The notes: generated by a model from the sequence alone, not told the origin. DNA of 64,000 nucleotides from Cordilura impudica (GCA_963682025.1 OY821519.1:133959612-134023611), one strand, 5' to 3'; positions 23,286 through 35,714 are shown, numbered from the stretch's first letter. Made by a program: numbers and translations.

Positions 23286-23397
23286 TTTTTTTTTTTTTTT
23301 TTTTTTTGCAGCGACACACCAAAGCCTCCGGTGGGAATCGAACCCACGACCCCCCGCATGATAGGCGAGCACGCTACCTACTCACCTACCAGGGCGC
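23286..23397 (-). mobile_element. tRNA-derived SINE, copy 1 (head plus poly-A)
   Basis: On the minus strand: a TAGGTGAGTAGG A-box-like element, GGTTCGATTCC (a perfect B box) and a run of A's (T-run 23,286-23,307 on plus). These are the parts of a tRNA-derived RNA polymerase III SINE. Beyond the poly-A lies AGCCTA...TAGGCT (23,251-23,285), a small hairpin with its own A-tail. It is not a working tRNA gene: no acceptor stem pairs. Confidence 0.75.
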
Positions 23398-23651
23398 TTA
23401 GTTGGATCCAACGCCACTTCTCTAAACGCATGGTATAGGGTTTCCCATAGAGGGCCTATAATTTTCTTGTTATCATTTCTTTTGGTAGCAAAGGTCAAAT
23501 GTGGCTGTTATGCGGCGTATAAGTTATAAATAAATGGAGTGTTGTTTATACGTACATTGTACCTTTGCCTTTAGATTAATTACACAAATACACAAAATGC
23601 TTACTGCTTTCTTATTTATCTTAAAATTCCTGTAGCAGTAATTCAAAAATA

Positions 23652-25119
23652 TGCTAAGCGAAATTTGTTTGGCCGCATATACATTTTTTTTAAAAAAACT
23701 AACTGTTTTTTTTTAAATATACTCAACATTTTGTTTTTGTAACATTACGCTGTCTAAGTTTAGCAAAAAATATTTGATAATAACGGTACTTAGATATAAG
23801 AATAAGGAATGTAAAAAAAATGATCTTGTTTTTTGTGCAAAATTTGTTTAGCCGCATTTGTGATTAATGAGTCATACTGGTAAGTTCTCTTAAACGTTTT
23901 ACTTTTTTTGGAATTGTTTATCAAGGTTACATTATTTTAGATGAATATGTAAAAAAAAATTTTTTTTTTTTTTGAAAGATTTGTTAAAATGGTACACAAA
24001 AAACAACTAAGCGAAGTGAAAAAGGGCCAAATTAAGGTTTCAAAAGAAAATGGCCTTTCAAATAGAGAAATTGCAAGACAAATTAATAAATCAGGAAGGC
24101 TGTAAGAAATTATCTAAAGCTTGGCGAAAAATACGGTGCAGGACCTTCAAAATGCAAACAAAACACGAAATTAACTCAACGTCAAAAAAAATTAATAAAA
24201 CAAGGAGCCACTAAAAATCGATTATATTTGTCACAAATTGTTTCTAAATTGCATCTCCCAGTTGGAAAACGTCGGGTACAACAAATATTGAGTGCTGATA
24301 AAACAATACAATGGAAGAAAGCTACGAAACACCTCAGTTGACAGCTAACCATAAAGTGGCACGATAGACATTTGCGAAGGCGCACATGGCGTGGACTGAT
24401 ACTTGGCAGAGAATAATTTTTTCGGATGAAAAAAGTTTAACCCTCCAAGAATGAGCCGCAACTTCGGGTCAGTCATGATATGGGGCGCGTTCTCATACCA
24501 CGGAAAGCTAGAATTATGCTTCGTTCGACCAAAAATTAACTCCGAAATGTACATTGAAATGTTGGACGACGTTTTAGTTGAATACTTGAAATATAATAAT
24601 GAAATAGAATGAAATAGAAGGAGTTCTTTTCGTCTCCTTCCATACCCTTGCTCGATTGGCCTGCAAGAAGTCCAGTCATTGCAAGAGGTGTGTATGCAAA
24701 TGGAAAACAATATTCAACGATCCAAGGGCTCAAACCTTCAATTTTGCAAGTGTGGCTTGACTTAGACATAAACATGCTTCGGAACCTAATTAGTTCGATT
24801 CCTGCACGGATTTTTCAAGCAATTAATAAAAATGGAGGTGCCAAAGACTATCAAACAAATTTTTAAAGTATTTTTGGTTTAAATTATGCATTTTAGTAAA
24901 TAAGTACTGTGCGGCTAAGCAAATTTCGCACATTGATATGAATTGTTCGTAATAACTTCTTATAATTTCTTTAGTTTAAGTTAAAAAATATTTCTTTTTT
25001 GTAATTTTATAATAAATAAAAAAATTCAGCAAAATCTGTCGCAAATATATTATTTTTTTTATACTTATTCATCCAAATTCGATTAATATCGTGTGTGGCC
25101 AAACAAATTTCGCTCATTG
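23652..25119 (+). mobile_element. Tc3-like Tc1/mariner element with IR/DR ends
   Basis: Flanked by TA at 23,650-23,651 and 25,120-25,121. The outer ends carry GCGAAATTTGTTTGGCCGC (left, 23,659) and its inverse near 25,094-25,114. A second, inner copy of the box lies at about 23,838 (left) and 24,908 (right), so each terminus has two direct repeats about 190 bp apart. This IR/DR design is the double transposase-binding site of Tc3-like elements. Length about 1.47 kb. Confidence 0.8.
23990..24866 (+). pseudogene. Tc3-like transposase, broken
   Basis: It begins MVHKKQLSEVKKGQIKVSKENG with a helix-turn-helix (LSNREIARQINKS), the paired-type DNA-binding start of Tc1/Tc3 transposases. Later fragments in shifting frames give FSDEKSL-like sequence near 24,420, SVMIWGAFSYHGKLEL near 24,475, and the C-terminus SIPARIFQAINKNGGAKDYQTNF ending at 24,866. 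Several frameshifts, a stop near 24,105 and apparent internal deletions. Catalysis is lost. Confidence 0.82.
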
Positions 25120-25121
25120 TA

Positions 25122-25565
25122 GTAACAAAAATTATTTTCCAGTTATGAATATATGTCATCTAATACAAAAATTATCATATTCCAAATAGAACCATATTAC
25201 TCGGAATTAGTTTTCCCTCAATCCTAATAAAAAGCGTTATATTTTACATAGAATATACTTATTTCAAAGACTGCTCATAGCAACATGATTAGTTGATATG
25301 CCAACTTGAAAATATTAGATTTCTCATAACTCTCCAAAGCACATCTTCGAGAACTTAAAAAAAGCTTTATTTCGGGAAAAATACATAAAAATTGTTTAAT
25401 AAGAAGTACACATTATTATTGTGTCAAAAATTATTTAATATCTTTATTGTAAATAAAATGAAAATATAATAAAATTCTTTATGGCCTATCCTCATTACCT
25501 CCATACTAGTGCGCATAAGATGTATATATCTAAACAAGTAATAACTATAAATTAACATAGCCCCA
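25122..25565. other. No gene recognised
   Basis: AT-rich flank of the Tc3-like element. No frame of note. Confidence 0.35.
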
Positions 25566-25770
25566 AAAAAATATATATATTGTTGATCCATATAAAAAGC
25601 GCGACCCCAAATGGTGAGGTTTGTTACAAGTTTTTAGTAAAAATAATTCAATGACATCTTAAGCAAAACGCTATTTGAAATCATCAAAATCAGTTCAGTG
25701 AGTCCACAAATCTTGACGAATGTGTAAAAAAACTCTTCAAAATATTCTTCAATTTTCATTTTGTATATAA
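25566..25770 (+). repeat. Dispersed repeat related to the 10.7-kb family, fragment
   Basis: AAAATATATATATTGTTGATCC, ACCCCAAATGGTGAG and ATCATCAAAATCAGTTCAGTGAG match the order of the family seen at 10,656-11,405, but the GTCTG tract is missing. Confidence 0.35.
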
Positions 25771-26251
25771 TTGGAGTAATTATTGTTGATATTGTATATT
25801 CCACGCGACATATTAGCTTAGGCTGGTATCGTTATACTTTTTTTACTAAGTTATCTCGTAGCAAATACTAAAATCGTCAATATGAAAGACAAATTATATA
25901 TGTATCTTTTCTTAAAAACTACCTTATTTTTATTAAAAACATTATCGAATTACTCATAGATTTTAATAGAAATAAGAATTAATTCTATTAATATATTTTT
26001 GTTTGCAACACTTTAGATTTAATGAGTTTTCCTTTTAAGAATTCTAATATTCAATTTATGAGAAAGTTTCATGCTACAAATTTTTTCGTTTTAAAACCTT
26101 TAAAGTTTTCCTAATTTAAATTTCAATGTATACAATTTATAATGTTTTAATAAACTAAGCAAAACAAAACCACCAACCAAAAATCCATTCCCCAAACGGA
26201 TATTAAAAATTAATTAATTCCTCGTTCCAAAAAATATCTTATAAAACAAGA

Positions 26252-26655
26252 ATGCCTAGATATCAACAGAAAGTTTTAACCCGGCTGAGACTTGGCCATA
26301 GCAAGCTAACTCATCAGCACCACCTTAAAAAGGAAACCCCACCTTTATGCCCGAAATGCAAAATCCAGCTCACGATGTCACATCTTATATCCTATTATAA
26401 TAACACAGCACTCCCAAATAGCCTCTTAGAATCAATAAAAGAATTTGACTTTGAAAATATTAATAAACATCTACCGTTTGAAATTTTAAAAAACTTATAA
26501 TTATGTATATTGTATAACTTTATGTAAATATATTTATATAATTAAGTAAGGACGAAGGCCTCTGCAGCCAGTTTCCTAATTTCTTTGAATTTTATTAATT
26601 TGTAAATTTATTCACTATTAATAAATAAAAATAAAATAAATAATAAATAATGAAC
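26252..26655 (+). pseudogene. 3' end of an I/R1-like non-LTR retrotransposon
   Basis: An 82-codon frame reads VLTRLRLGHSKLTHQHHLKK, then PPLCPKCKIQLTMSHLI, the conserved cysteine-histidine region that follows RNase H at the C-terminus of I-, R1- and Jockey-type ORF2 proteins. It continues to a stop at 26,500, a short 3' UTR, and a tail of TAA/AAATAA repeats (26,620-26,652), as found in I-factor-like elements. 5'-truncated just upstream of 26,252. Confidence 0.7.
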
Positions 26656-28020
26656 TAAGAATATTTGTTTTGTTGAAAACATACTTAAAATAATTTTCCT
26701 CTTGATGACAGTTTGTTGTTGTTTAATTTTCCTTTTAGAAATATTAGATTTTTGGAATTATGCTCCATTAGACTCTATCTTTTACTCTAGTCAGAATTTC
26801 AGTCATATTGTAAAAATATATATTTAAAATTTATTTCAAAACATTTTTTTCACTTTTCAATATAAATTTAAACTTAATATAAGAACTTACTTTTCGTCTT
26901 CAAATCATATCTCAATAATTGTACAACTTCCTATGTGTGCTATATCTTTCTCGCTATTTTAACTAGAAATACTATTTCTTTTTTTTTTCTTTAGTTTATT
27001 GTTAATTACACTCGGTAATCAGAATAAAATCGTTCATATTTATTCTTCTTTTTAATTAGCAACACTTTCGATCTTACTCTAACGTAATTTTTGGTAATGT
27101 CTTGAGTTATACTGCGGAATATTATCGGGGTAATTATCTGGGGTTTGCAAATATACAAGTCAAGGTAAAAGGTTTGGTGTTCCAAGGCCATATTCCTTAG
27201 AATGGCTGTTGTGCAGTGTTATTTGAGGGATATTTCTTAAATTAGATTTTATTAATTTTTTTACTATTTTTTATTTAAAAAATGGCTTCAAACATTATTG
27301 GGCAATTCATAGCATTTGTATTAAAATACACTATATAATCATTTATTGTGAAGAGTCAGTTGTATTTCCATATTGTAAAACGTCAAATAAAGAAGAAGAA
27401 ATAAATTTATAGAAATAAGAGCACAAGCATAAAAATACAGTGAAAATTAAAAGTGAATAATTTTTTGGTTTTTATTTTTAAAATAAAGAAAATTAAATTC
27501 AAGAAAATTTCGGATTGTCAAAATCATCGATATGCCAAAAAAAAAAAGTATTAAAGAACTTTGGTGAAAAAAGAGATAACCATATGGTGGGATCATGTCT
27601 AGCAGAATTTTGACTCGACTTAATCAAATAGGATGACAACTGTACTTTATTGGCTAGGATCTTCAGGTTGTGGGAAATCTATCTGAAAGATAGCATCTAT
27701 TTTTGCCATACCAATCAGTAATCTTGATGAGCCTGATACAACGTTGGGTCCCTTTCAACGGACACATGCGGTACTTTTAACGTAAATGTCAATACTCCAT
27801 TAAGGTCCAAGTCGGTTGCGACTACAACTTATCTGTAAAACAGATTTCTATTTGATACTTGGGTAGCGTTCACGATAATAACACAAATGTGTAATGTTTA
27901 GAAAATAACTCTTTAAAAACAAAACAAAATATAACAAATTAAAACTAAGCATTAAAAAATAATTCAGTATATAAAACTTAAATACATAAAAAAAAAAGAG
28001 AAAAAGGAAATGAAACCATA
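26656..28020. other. No gene recognised
   Basis: About 1.3 kb of AT-rich DNA. A somewhat GC-richer patch at 27,600-27,800 has no frame with a recognisable domain. Confidence 0.35.
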
Positions 28021-28032
28021 AAGAAAAGTATT

Positions 28033-28800
28033 TTACTTATATCTCAACCTTAGCTCTTTCGTTGCTATTCGTTCCTTTGTTTGTTTGCCCTTTATTTTTA
28101 GCTCTTTCTGTATTTTTATGTCCATTATTTTGAGCTCCCTCAGCGTTTCTATTTCTTTTTCTATGAGGTCCAATTTCCTTTCTTGCAAGTGTATAATTTT
28201 TTCCATTAGCTTCACTTCCTTATCATTTAGTTCCTTGCCGTAATCAATTTTTTTTAACGTAATCGCTTCAGCCTGCATCAGCATTATATGTGATACAGCT
28301 GTTCTGGAAAAATTCCTTTGCGACTGGTTGATGCTAAATTTTCTCAAAATGACATGTCTGATGCAGTTAATGTGTCATCATTAAGAATTGCAGTTGATTT
28401 TTTAAAATGCTCGCTTCCAGATTCCAAACTGTGAACCAATCTATAACTCGGCTTTCAAGCACATCGTCGGGCTCATTGAAATAGATGCACATTTCTAATA
28501 AAGTACCTAAAATGAGAAAATAACAACTACTTACTGTTAAAACTACGAACAAAAAATTTGCTTTTTACAGTACCGCCTTCCATATTGCTGGCTTCTGTTG
28601 ACCTCTCCCATGCATTCGCTTTATTATAAACAACTTGGATATTTACAATCTTTGATCGAATCTGCCACCAATAAAAGGAAACATTTTTCACGCTACAGAA
28701 GCGCTTATAATATAGTTTCCAAAATAAAACGCAATACCGGAATACATATCCATTGACACAAATGTGCATTAATTCATGCTTCAAATGCCCGATCATCCAC
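28033..28800 (-). pseudogene. Coiled-coil protein fragment, possibly a transposon Myb/SANT-type adaptor
   Basis: The minus-strand ORF 28,347-28,033 encodes 104 residues. After MLMQAEAITLKKI it is a continuous amphipathic charged helix (KEVKLMEKIIHLQERKLDLI and onward), a likely coiled coil. In other frames upstream (28,680-28,570) the peptide KIVNIQVVYNKANAWERST is followed by ASNMEGGTVKS. I cannot assign the family. Helical adaptor proteins with a Myb/SANT head accompany PIF/Harbinger transposases, which is one possibility. Frame changes between the pieces suggest a pseudogene. Confidence 0.35.
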
Positions 28801-28863
28801 TGACCACGTTCTTGTTGGGTTTAGGCGAATGCGTTTTGGTTGCAACTGAAGGAAGAAAATATA

Positions 28864-29923
28864 CGCCATAGTCAAAAGTATTTACACACAAATATTTTTT
28901 TACATGTTCAAATAATGAGCTTTTTGTTGTTGTTTTTGGAAGTAAGTTACGAAAAAATGTGTTGTTGTTGCATAGCTTGATCTATGCAGAAGCAAACTAA
29001 ACAAAATTTAAAAAGATAACGGTTCATTTGACAAAAATAGAAGCAAATGTGCTGATGCTTAACAGTTGTCAAAAGTATTTACTCACATTTTATTTGCGTC
29101 AAAAGTATTTACACAAAACTTTAATTCGATAAATACTTCATGCATCTACGGCAATGCCAAAATAATAATTCAGTGTATCCACTTAACAGATTTGGAGGTG
29201 GCACGGTGATGTTTTGAGGATGTCTATCGTACTATGGATTAGGATATTTGGTACCGATAAATGACACTTTCAATCAGTCCGAATATGTTGGGATTTTAAA
29301 TGACCATGCCTTTTCATTAGGAAATAGGCTCTTTCCAACCAATGACTGGATTCTACAACACGACACTGCTCCATGTCATAAAGGATGGATACCTACAAAA
29401 TTTTTAATGATTTAAATAAAGCTGTTCGTCCTTGGCCTCCCTAGAGTCCCGATTTTAATACCACTGAAAATGTTGGGCTTTCCTAAAACAGCAGAGGACT
29501 ATTTATAGAGATCGAAAACGCGACTTGATTGCATCAATTCCAGCCAGGTTACAGGCAGTTATTTGTGCCAAAGCTGGTGTTACTAAATATTAGTTCATGT
29601 TAATTAAGTATCCAAAAAAAAATTTTTTAAAATAATTAAATAAAAGGAATATTATCGAATTAAAGTTTTGTGTAAATACTTTTGACGCAAGTAAAATGTG
29701 AGTAATAACTTTTGACAACTGTTAAGCATCAGCACATTTGCTCCTATTTTTGTCAAATGAACCGTTATCTTTTCCAATTTTCTTTAATTTGCCTCTGCAT
29801 AGATCAGGCTATCCAACAACAACACTTTCTTTTGCAACTTGCTTCCAAAAACAACAACAATAAGCTCATTTAGTTGCATATGTAAAAAAATGTTTGTTGT
29901 GTAAATACTTTTACTATGACTGT
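28864..29923 (+). mobile_element. Tc1-like element with about 270-bp inverted repeats
   Basis: The left arm (28,864-29,135) and right arm (29,655-29,923, inverted) match along their length with few differences. Each arm contains three copies of GTCAAAAGTATTTACACA or close variants (left about 28,871, 29,057 and 29,098; right mirrored), an IR/DR arrangement as in Minos-, Paris- or Bari-type elements. TA dinucleotides flank both ends (28,862-28,863; 29,924-29,925). The core is shortened to about 500 bp. Confidence 0.85.
29165..29592 (+). pseudogene. Tc1-like transposase, N-terminus deleted
   Basis: Only the catalytic half is left: RFGGGTVMF-stop-GCLSYYGLG (the WG.FS..G region), then YVGILNDH and WILQHDTAPCHK with the second catalytic Asp (near 29,356), and a C-terminus reading PKTAEDYL, a frame-changed form of the usual end. 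The helix-turn-helix region and the first Asp are missing, and stops interrupt it (for example near 29,216). The arms are much better preserved than the gene, so this copy could only be mobilised by another copy's enzyme. Confidence 0.8.
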
Positions 29924-29929
29924 ATATTA

Positions 29930-30545
29930 AAACAAGAAAATTACAATTGGTTTAGAACGACTGTACGGTACCCTATACCATGCGCTTGTTGACCCTATCT
30001 CTTAGGTCCAACTAATTTGATATAGAAAACAAGGTCACTTATTTTTCCCAAAAACATATATAAACCAAATTTAGGAAAGATCTGTACAATATTTTTGTTT
30101 TTCAATAGATTAAAGTGAAAATCGGATATCAGCTTCATATAGGGGCTATGACTAAGAACTGACCTATAGGATTTATTTTTGGACTACTGATAAATGGTTG
30201 CAATGAACATACACAAACCTAATTTGACCGAGATCTATATGATAATTTGGATATTATGGCAATTTAAGTCGATCCCAAAGGGGTTATATGTATGGGACCT
30301 AGGTCTGCACATGAACTGATTTTCACCAATTTCAACATAGTTCATGGCCTGGCCGACTGAAGCTTATGTACTAAATCTCATCGAAATACTTTCATATTTG
30401 CGACTTGCAGTTTGATTAAAAACTTTACATGAACACACAGACGGACGGATGGATATCGCGGTATAATAAAATATATATTAGGTAGTTACAAACAACAGCA
30501 CAAAGTCATTATAACCTGACCACATAGTTGTAAAGGGTATATATA
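29930..30545 (+). repeat. (GGAC)-type dispersed repeat
   Basis: Starts AAAACAAGAAAATTAC right after the Tc1-like element, has GACTGTACGGTACCCTATACCATGC, the GTGAAAATCGGATATCAGC block, ACACACAGACGGACGGATGG at 30,434-30,453, and ends CACATAGTTGTAAAGGGTATA. It is shorter than the 35.7-kb copy because of internal deletions. Confidence 0.7.
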
Positions 30546-30667
30546 TAAACAGTAATTTTTCACATTCACATTCACTTGAAAGTGTTATGGTATGATACAC
30601 CTTTAGTAATCATAACAGATTTCTAATTGAAAATTACCCAAAAAAATATCACACAATCTATAATAAT

Positions 30668-30888
30668 AATAGGCTAGGTTATTTTTTGTTACCGATGTGT
30701 TGTTCAACCGTTTTATCCCGATTATTACCAAACATATATTATTTGAAACATATTTCGTTTTAGGTATTCACCAGATTTACAGATTTTTAAATTTTTTCCC
30801 TTATTTTGGGTAATTTGAATTCAAAATTGCTACTAACGTATACACTAAATTATACATATGATATGTGTGTGTTTACTAAATGTGTTTT
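30668..30888 (+). repeat. 5' segment shared with the 57.3-kb transposon-type element
   Basis: About 215 bp match 57,266-57,478: TTTTTTGTTACCGATG, CCGTTTTATCCCGATT, TTCACCAGATTTACAGATTTTT and ACATATG..ATGTGTGTGTTTA in the same order. It marks a truncated relative of that element. Confidence 0.6.
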
Positions 30889-33500
30889 GTCACAATAATA
30901 ATAAACCAAAAACGTGTTGGTTTGTGAATTGGAAAATCTAGTAGATTTTAGATGAAATCAATTTCAAAATCTATACCGTTTACATCTAACTTTTTTGAAA
31001 TTTTGTGAGATTTTGTTTCCACAACAATAAACAGCTGATTAAAATAAAACATATAAGCTAGAAATACCAAAAATAAACAAAACAATAGGAAAATGAAAAT
31101 ATTGAAAATTTTAAAAAGGAACAGATTTTATAATTATATTATGCATCAAAAATGAAAAAAAAACACAAACTGAAATTGAAATTTTGCGAAAAAATTCAGC
31201 ATTTGTTAAATGTATTGTTTGAACAGCAAAAACAAATTCATTTTCCACAATTATTATTTAGCAGATTGGAATGGGCACATGTCAGTATAAAAAGTTACAA
31301 CTTTTCAATTACTAAATATTTGTTTATTGTAGATTCGTCATTTGTTTGTTGATAATATTTTTATTTTTATTTAACTTGTTTGCTTTTGTTTTTAAATGTA
31401 AATTTTTCAGTCACTGCGTTGTAATTTTCAACTACAATATTAAAAAAACACAGTAGTATCATTTGGTAGAGCCCAAGTTTGACAGGATTGTGTGAGATTT
31501 TGCACAAGTCTAGTAACGGGCTAGATTTTGTTTTGTATGGGAAATCTAGTAAAAATGAGCTAGATTTCGCTCGAAATCTCGTATGTAAACGCACTATAAG
31601 TTGAAAAATATATTTGGCTAGAAATTGCACCCGAATTTCGATCACTGGAATCTGCTAGTTATAAATTAATAGACGATATAACATATACAACGATGCAATA
31701 CCCGTTATGAATTGCCTTAATATAAGTTTTCCCAAAACTACATATGTACTTTACAAAGTCTAAAAATAACAATAAAATTGATATACAATTTATTTTGGAT
31801 TGCTCTAATTATATTTGATTTTGAAAATAATCTAACTCCCAGTTTGTTGCAATTTTATATGCATCACATTTCTATCTTAATTGTTTTGATATTGATTTCT
31901 GTCAAAAATTTGTAGGAATTTGAAGAATTTGCTGATATTTGCATTTAAATGCTTAAATTGTTTGGTATATGCAATTACGTTTTCATATCAGCCTGTAAAG
32001 ACGAATTTTTTATTTTTATACAAATTTTTTCTCAGTCCGCATAGACCGACCTTAACTTCATATTTGCTCATACTGTCCTTTTCAATTCGATATATCTCTT
32101 CATCCTTATATTGAAATACTCTAAGCTAATTAAGATAGAACTATTGTACAAATTACTGATATATCGATAACAAAATGCTCTTAAAACATATCAAAGTATG
32201 TTATCTTACTTTTACTTTGGGTACTTAATGCTAGCTATTTTGAAAAGAAATTTTTGAGATTATTTTTTCTATAAAAAAAACACAATTCTGTGTTTAAAGT
32301 ATTAATCAATAAGTAATTACAATAAATATTTACAAAGAAAAAAAGAAAAACAATTAACTTCAAATTAAATTGGTATTATAAATTAAACTTTAAGTATCGG
32401 AAATTATATGAAAATGGTAACCACATGAAGAGGATATCAAAGATTCGACACAGCTGAATTAATACTGTTACGTTTTTAGCATCAGAACGAAAGAAAAAAT
32501 TATCTCTAAAAATAAATTACTTTCAGTACATTTAATACAAAAAACATTCCATGAAGTCAAATATATTTCTCTTACCTTACTTTATTCTTTATTGCACTTA
32601 CCGCACATCGCTTTTTTTGAGGTACCTTTATTTCATTCTTTGAAATCTTTTTTTGCTATCGTCTTCTTCTTATTACAACTTGTAATGCCGGATATTTATT
32701 TGCTTTTACAGTTTGTCGGTAACCACAAAAAACCCCTTCCTTCTGATTTAAAAATTTACAAAAGCATGCAACATGTTTTCTCTTTATAAAATAAAATTTA
32801 CTACTCCATAACTCTACTCAAAAATTCTTTCTCCTTACAACACTTTTTTCATATATTCAAACAAAACCTATAGTACTGGAAACTAGACTCAATAAGTATT
32901 GGGAATTTTACACTTAAATTGTTGTTAAGAATAAAAAAAAACAAAACCTTAGGAAGTGGGAAAAAGTGTGCTAAATTGAATTAAGATTTTCTTTTGTTAA
33001 AAATTTCTGAATACTTTCCGATATAAGTTTGATTTGATTAAGTATGTGGAATATGCTCGTACTGATATACTCGAAAATAAAATGTTAGTAAAACGATAGC
33101 AGAATATTTCAAAATTCTCAAAATTGTATTTAAAGGTCGACAAAAAGACTTAAAAAATTATGTCATGATCTTTGGAAATGTGTAAATGTTTGTCCACTTT
33201 CCCTTAAGCATATCAAAAGTTTAAAAACTTAATTCTATTCATATATGCAGAGCTTGTAGCTAGTAAAATGGATGTTTTGAAAAGTTTATCATGGCCAAGG
33301 AACTCAACAATGGCTTAGCACAGTGTAGATAATGTCTTTCAAGGATTATATAAAGTACAACTTTACCGCTGTTTGGGAACTCATGATATATAATATTTTT
33401 TGATTAGTAATTTTAGTCCCTTTAATTCAATGTCTATTTATATATTTTCAACCTAAATTATATCTAATTTTTATTAATTATTTTTATTAATAATTAATTA
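30889..33500. other. No gene recognised; two minor repeat traces
   Basis: AT-rich. A GTTTACAT word at 30,978 and its inverse at 31,583-31,590, each followed by GAAAT/AGATTT-rich sequence, may mark a short inverted-repeat element of about 610 bp. A degenerate hairpin terminus (GATTCGACACAGCTGAATT) sits at 32,441-32,460. No convincing frame. Confidence 0.35.
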
Positions 33501-34005
33501 TTAATATAAAACTAGCCGATCTCATCGGACGTTGATACGCCCGAAATAAATTGTTTCTTTTTTTGTGTAGATTTTAAATATTCTGGTTCCTTAACGACAA
33601 TATTTTCGCAACGATAGAAGTAATATATGATCCCCAAATAGATTATATTAAATATCAGTTTTGTTTGAGCAATACCATGCCTAACAATCCGCCTAATACT
33701 CCAACGAACATTTATAACTAATGAACTCACTCTAGATATTATTATATATAATTGCTTTGTATAGGAGGTGCCATACCACTTTTCCAATGTCGGTCTTTTG
33801 TGTGTCAATATTAGCCCGAAAGCTCTTGTATATTCGGAGATCATTCAGAACAAACAAAAGATAATAGAAAATGGTCAACGAAAACAAGAAGCGAATTCGA
33901 ACCCCAAAAATACTGAAGTAAGAACTGATACAGGGATTTCATAATAATTTGTTATTTTAATACCAACTTGCTCTTAATATAAAAACTTCAGGCATGGTAT
34001 AAAAT
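33501..34005. other. Unassigned; minus-strand 110-codon frame without recognised domain
   Basis: A frame at 33,844-33,512 (minus) has ordinary composition (one possible membrane-like stretch LIFNIIYLGIIYYFY) but no motif I recognise. It may be chance. Confidence 0.2.
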
Positions 34006-34011
34006 TTTATC

Positions 34012-34745
34012 ATGTTGAAGTTCACGAACGAGCAGCGTTTGGAAATTCTTAGTCGGTGGTCGCAATTTTAAGAGCGACTGCTTTATCCCAAAAGCATCAT
34101 CAGCGATGAAGCTCATTTTTGCCTAAAAGGATTGGTCGACAAGCAAAACGTGTATTATTAAACAGCAACAAACTCTACTGCATCCATAAAAGTGAACAAG
34201 TTTAGTGGATTTAAAGCCACGGCTTTGATTGCCCCTTCTCGCATTGACCTAAATGACTTTGTGCTTCAAAATACTGCATTCAGACTTCATTCCGGGAGTG
34301 AAAATTTGAAATTATTTTTTCCTCAATGAGAATGAGTGTCATGTTACGGTCAATGAAGTTTCCTGGCGCGCCATGCTGGGAGATAATTTTTAGTCGGTAT
34401 TGGATGGAATTGGCATCAGCGATAAGTACTTCCAACATAATAGCGTCAGGTGTCAAACAGCCAGTTTAACAATTGATCCATTGAAGAGGAAGTTCGTTAA
34501 TGTTTTAATCTCAACAAATTTTCCGCACGAATACCCAACTCGCTCATATGTTTTAATGCCGTAGGATTTCTTTTTACGGGGTGATGTTAAGTCGTTGATT
34601 TATGCAACGTTGGAGGAGAAATTGAAAGTGAAATTGCCAACGTTTTGGCCAATATGCGTGGAAGGGTGGTAGAAAATTGGCTTCAAAGAAACTATCGCAG
34701 GAAACGTGCTCGCGGCTGTCATATGAACAAGACCGAATATTATGG
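34012..34745 (+). pseudogene. mariner-like transposase remnant
   Basis: Scattered frames give FTNEQRLEILSRW (start), then SDEAHFCLKGLVDKQN near 34,100, the first catalytic-Asp region of DD34D mariner transposases. Further on come degenerate versions of the FQQDGA..HTA block (FQHNSVRCQTAS, near 34,435, where the catalytic Asp is lost), ATIDxLKxKF and finally VVENWxxR (near 34,665). The middle of the helix-turn-helix part is deleted and stops are frequent. No terminal repeats identified. Confidence 0.75.
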
Positions 34746-34789
34746 AATAAATTTCAGTTCATCATTGCAATTATTCTGTTTTTTTTATA

Positions 34790-35326
34790 CAAAATTTTCT
34801 TAAGGGAAGTCCCGACATAATAAGTCTTAAAAAAATTGCTTTTATAAAAAAACAACTTTTCTTTAGAAATACTTGTTCTTAAAAAAAACATTTTTCTTAA
34901 AAAGTACCTTCTTTTTGGAAGGTAAATTTTTCTAAAAAAAGTCAATTGCTTAAAAAGGTGAGTTTTCATTAAAAGTGTCATTTAAAAAATTGTCATCTTA
35001 AAACAAAAGTATCCTTTCTTAGTCAAATACCTTTTCTTTTTCTTAGAAAAACGTATTTTCTTAAAAAATTTCCTTTTCTTAAAAAAGTATCTTTTCTTAA
35101 AAGTATCTCTTCTTATAAAATATCTTTTCTTTAAGAAGTGCTTTTTCTAAAAAAAAATTTTTTTTCTTAAAAAAGTGTGTTTGTTTCTTAAGAAGTTTAC
35201 TTTGCAGAAAGGAACTGCCTTTTCTTTAAAAAATAAATTTTCTTTAAAAAAGGTTTTTTCTTACAAAACTAACTTTGATAACAAAGTACCCTTTTTTCAA
35301 AAAGAACTTATCCTTAAAAAGTAAAT
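34790..35326 (+). repeat. Degenerate CTTAAAAAAGTAYCTTTT minisatellite
   Basis: About 540 bp of loosely repeated units of 20-25 bp (CTTTTCTTAAAAAAGTA and variants). It ends exactly where the TTAA of the piggyBac-type end begins. Non-coding. Confidence 0.65.
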
Positions 35327-35714
35327 TTAACCCATTCACGACCAATGGGACATATATGTCTCATTTTTATTTTTTTTATTATATTTTCCACATTTTCCAA
35401 CCGATTTTTTTAAAGCAGACTTGAGCCGACAGAGGATAGTTTTAGCTTTCAGACCATACCAAAAAAATGGCACATGTATTCTCAGGACCTAAGACGGTGA
35501 CCCCAAAGTCTGAAAATTGTGTGTTTTTTTAATGATATTTGGATGTCATTAATTCAGACGTTATTCTACTGAAAACATTAAAATTTTGATATAACATGGA
35601 CCAGTATTTATGGTTTTCAGAAACACCAAAATATTTGGAATCGGTTTATTATTCAGCAAAATTCAGTACGGGTAAAAAAGTTGTTTTATAGTTTTATATA
35701 TTTATTAAATTAAA

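Noticed and set aside
23330..23397. tRNA gene
   Set aside because: B box and A-box-like sequence are present, but there is no paired acceptor stem and a poly-A follows; it is a SINE head.
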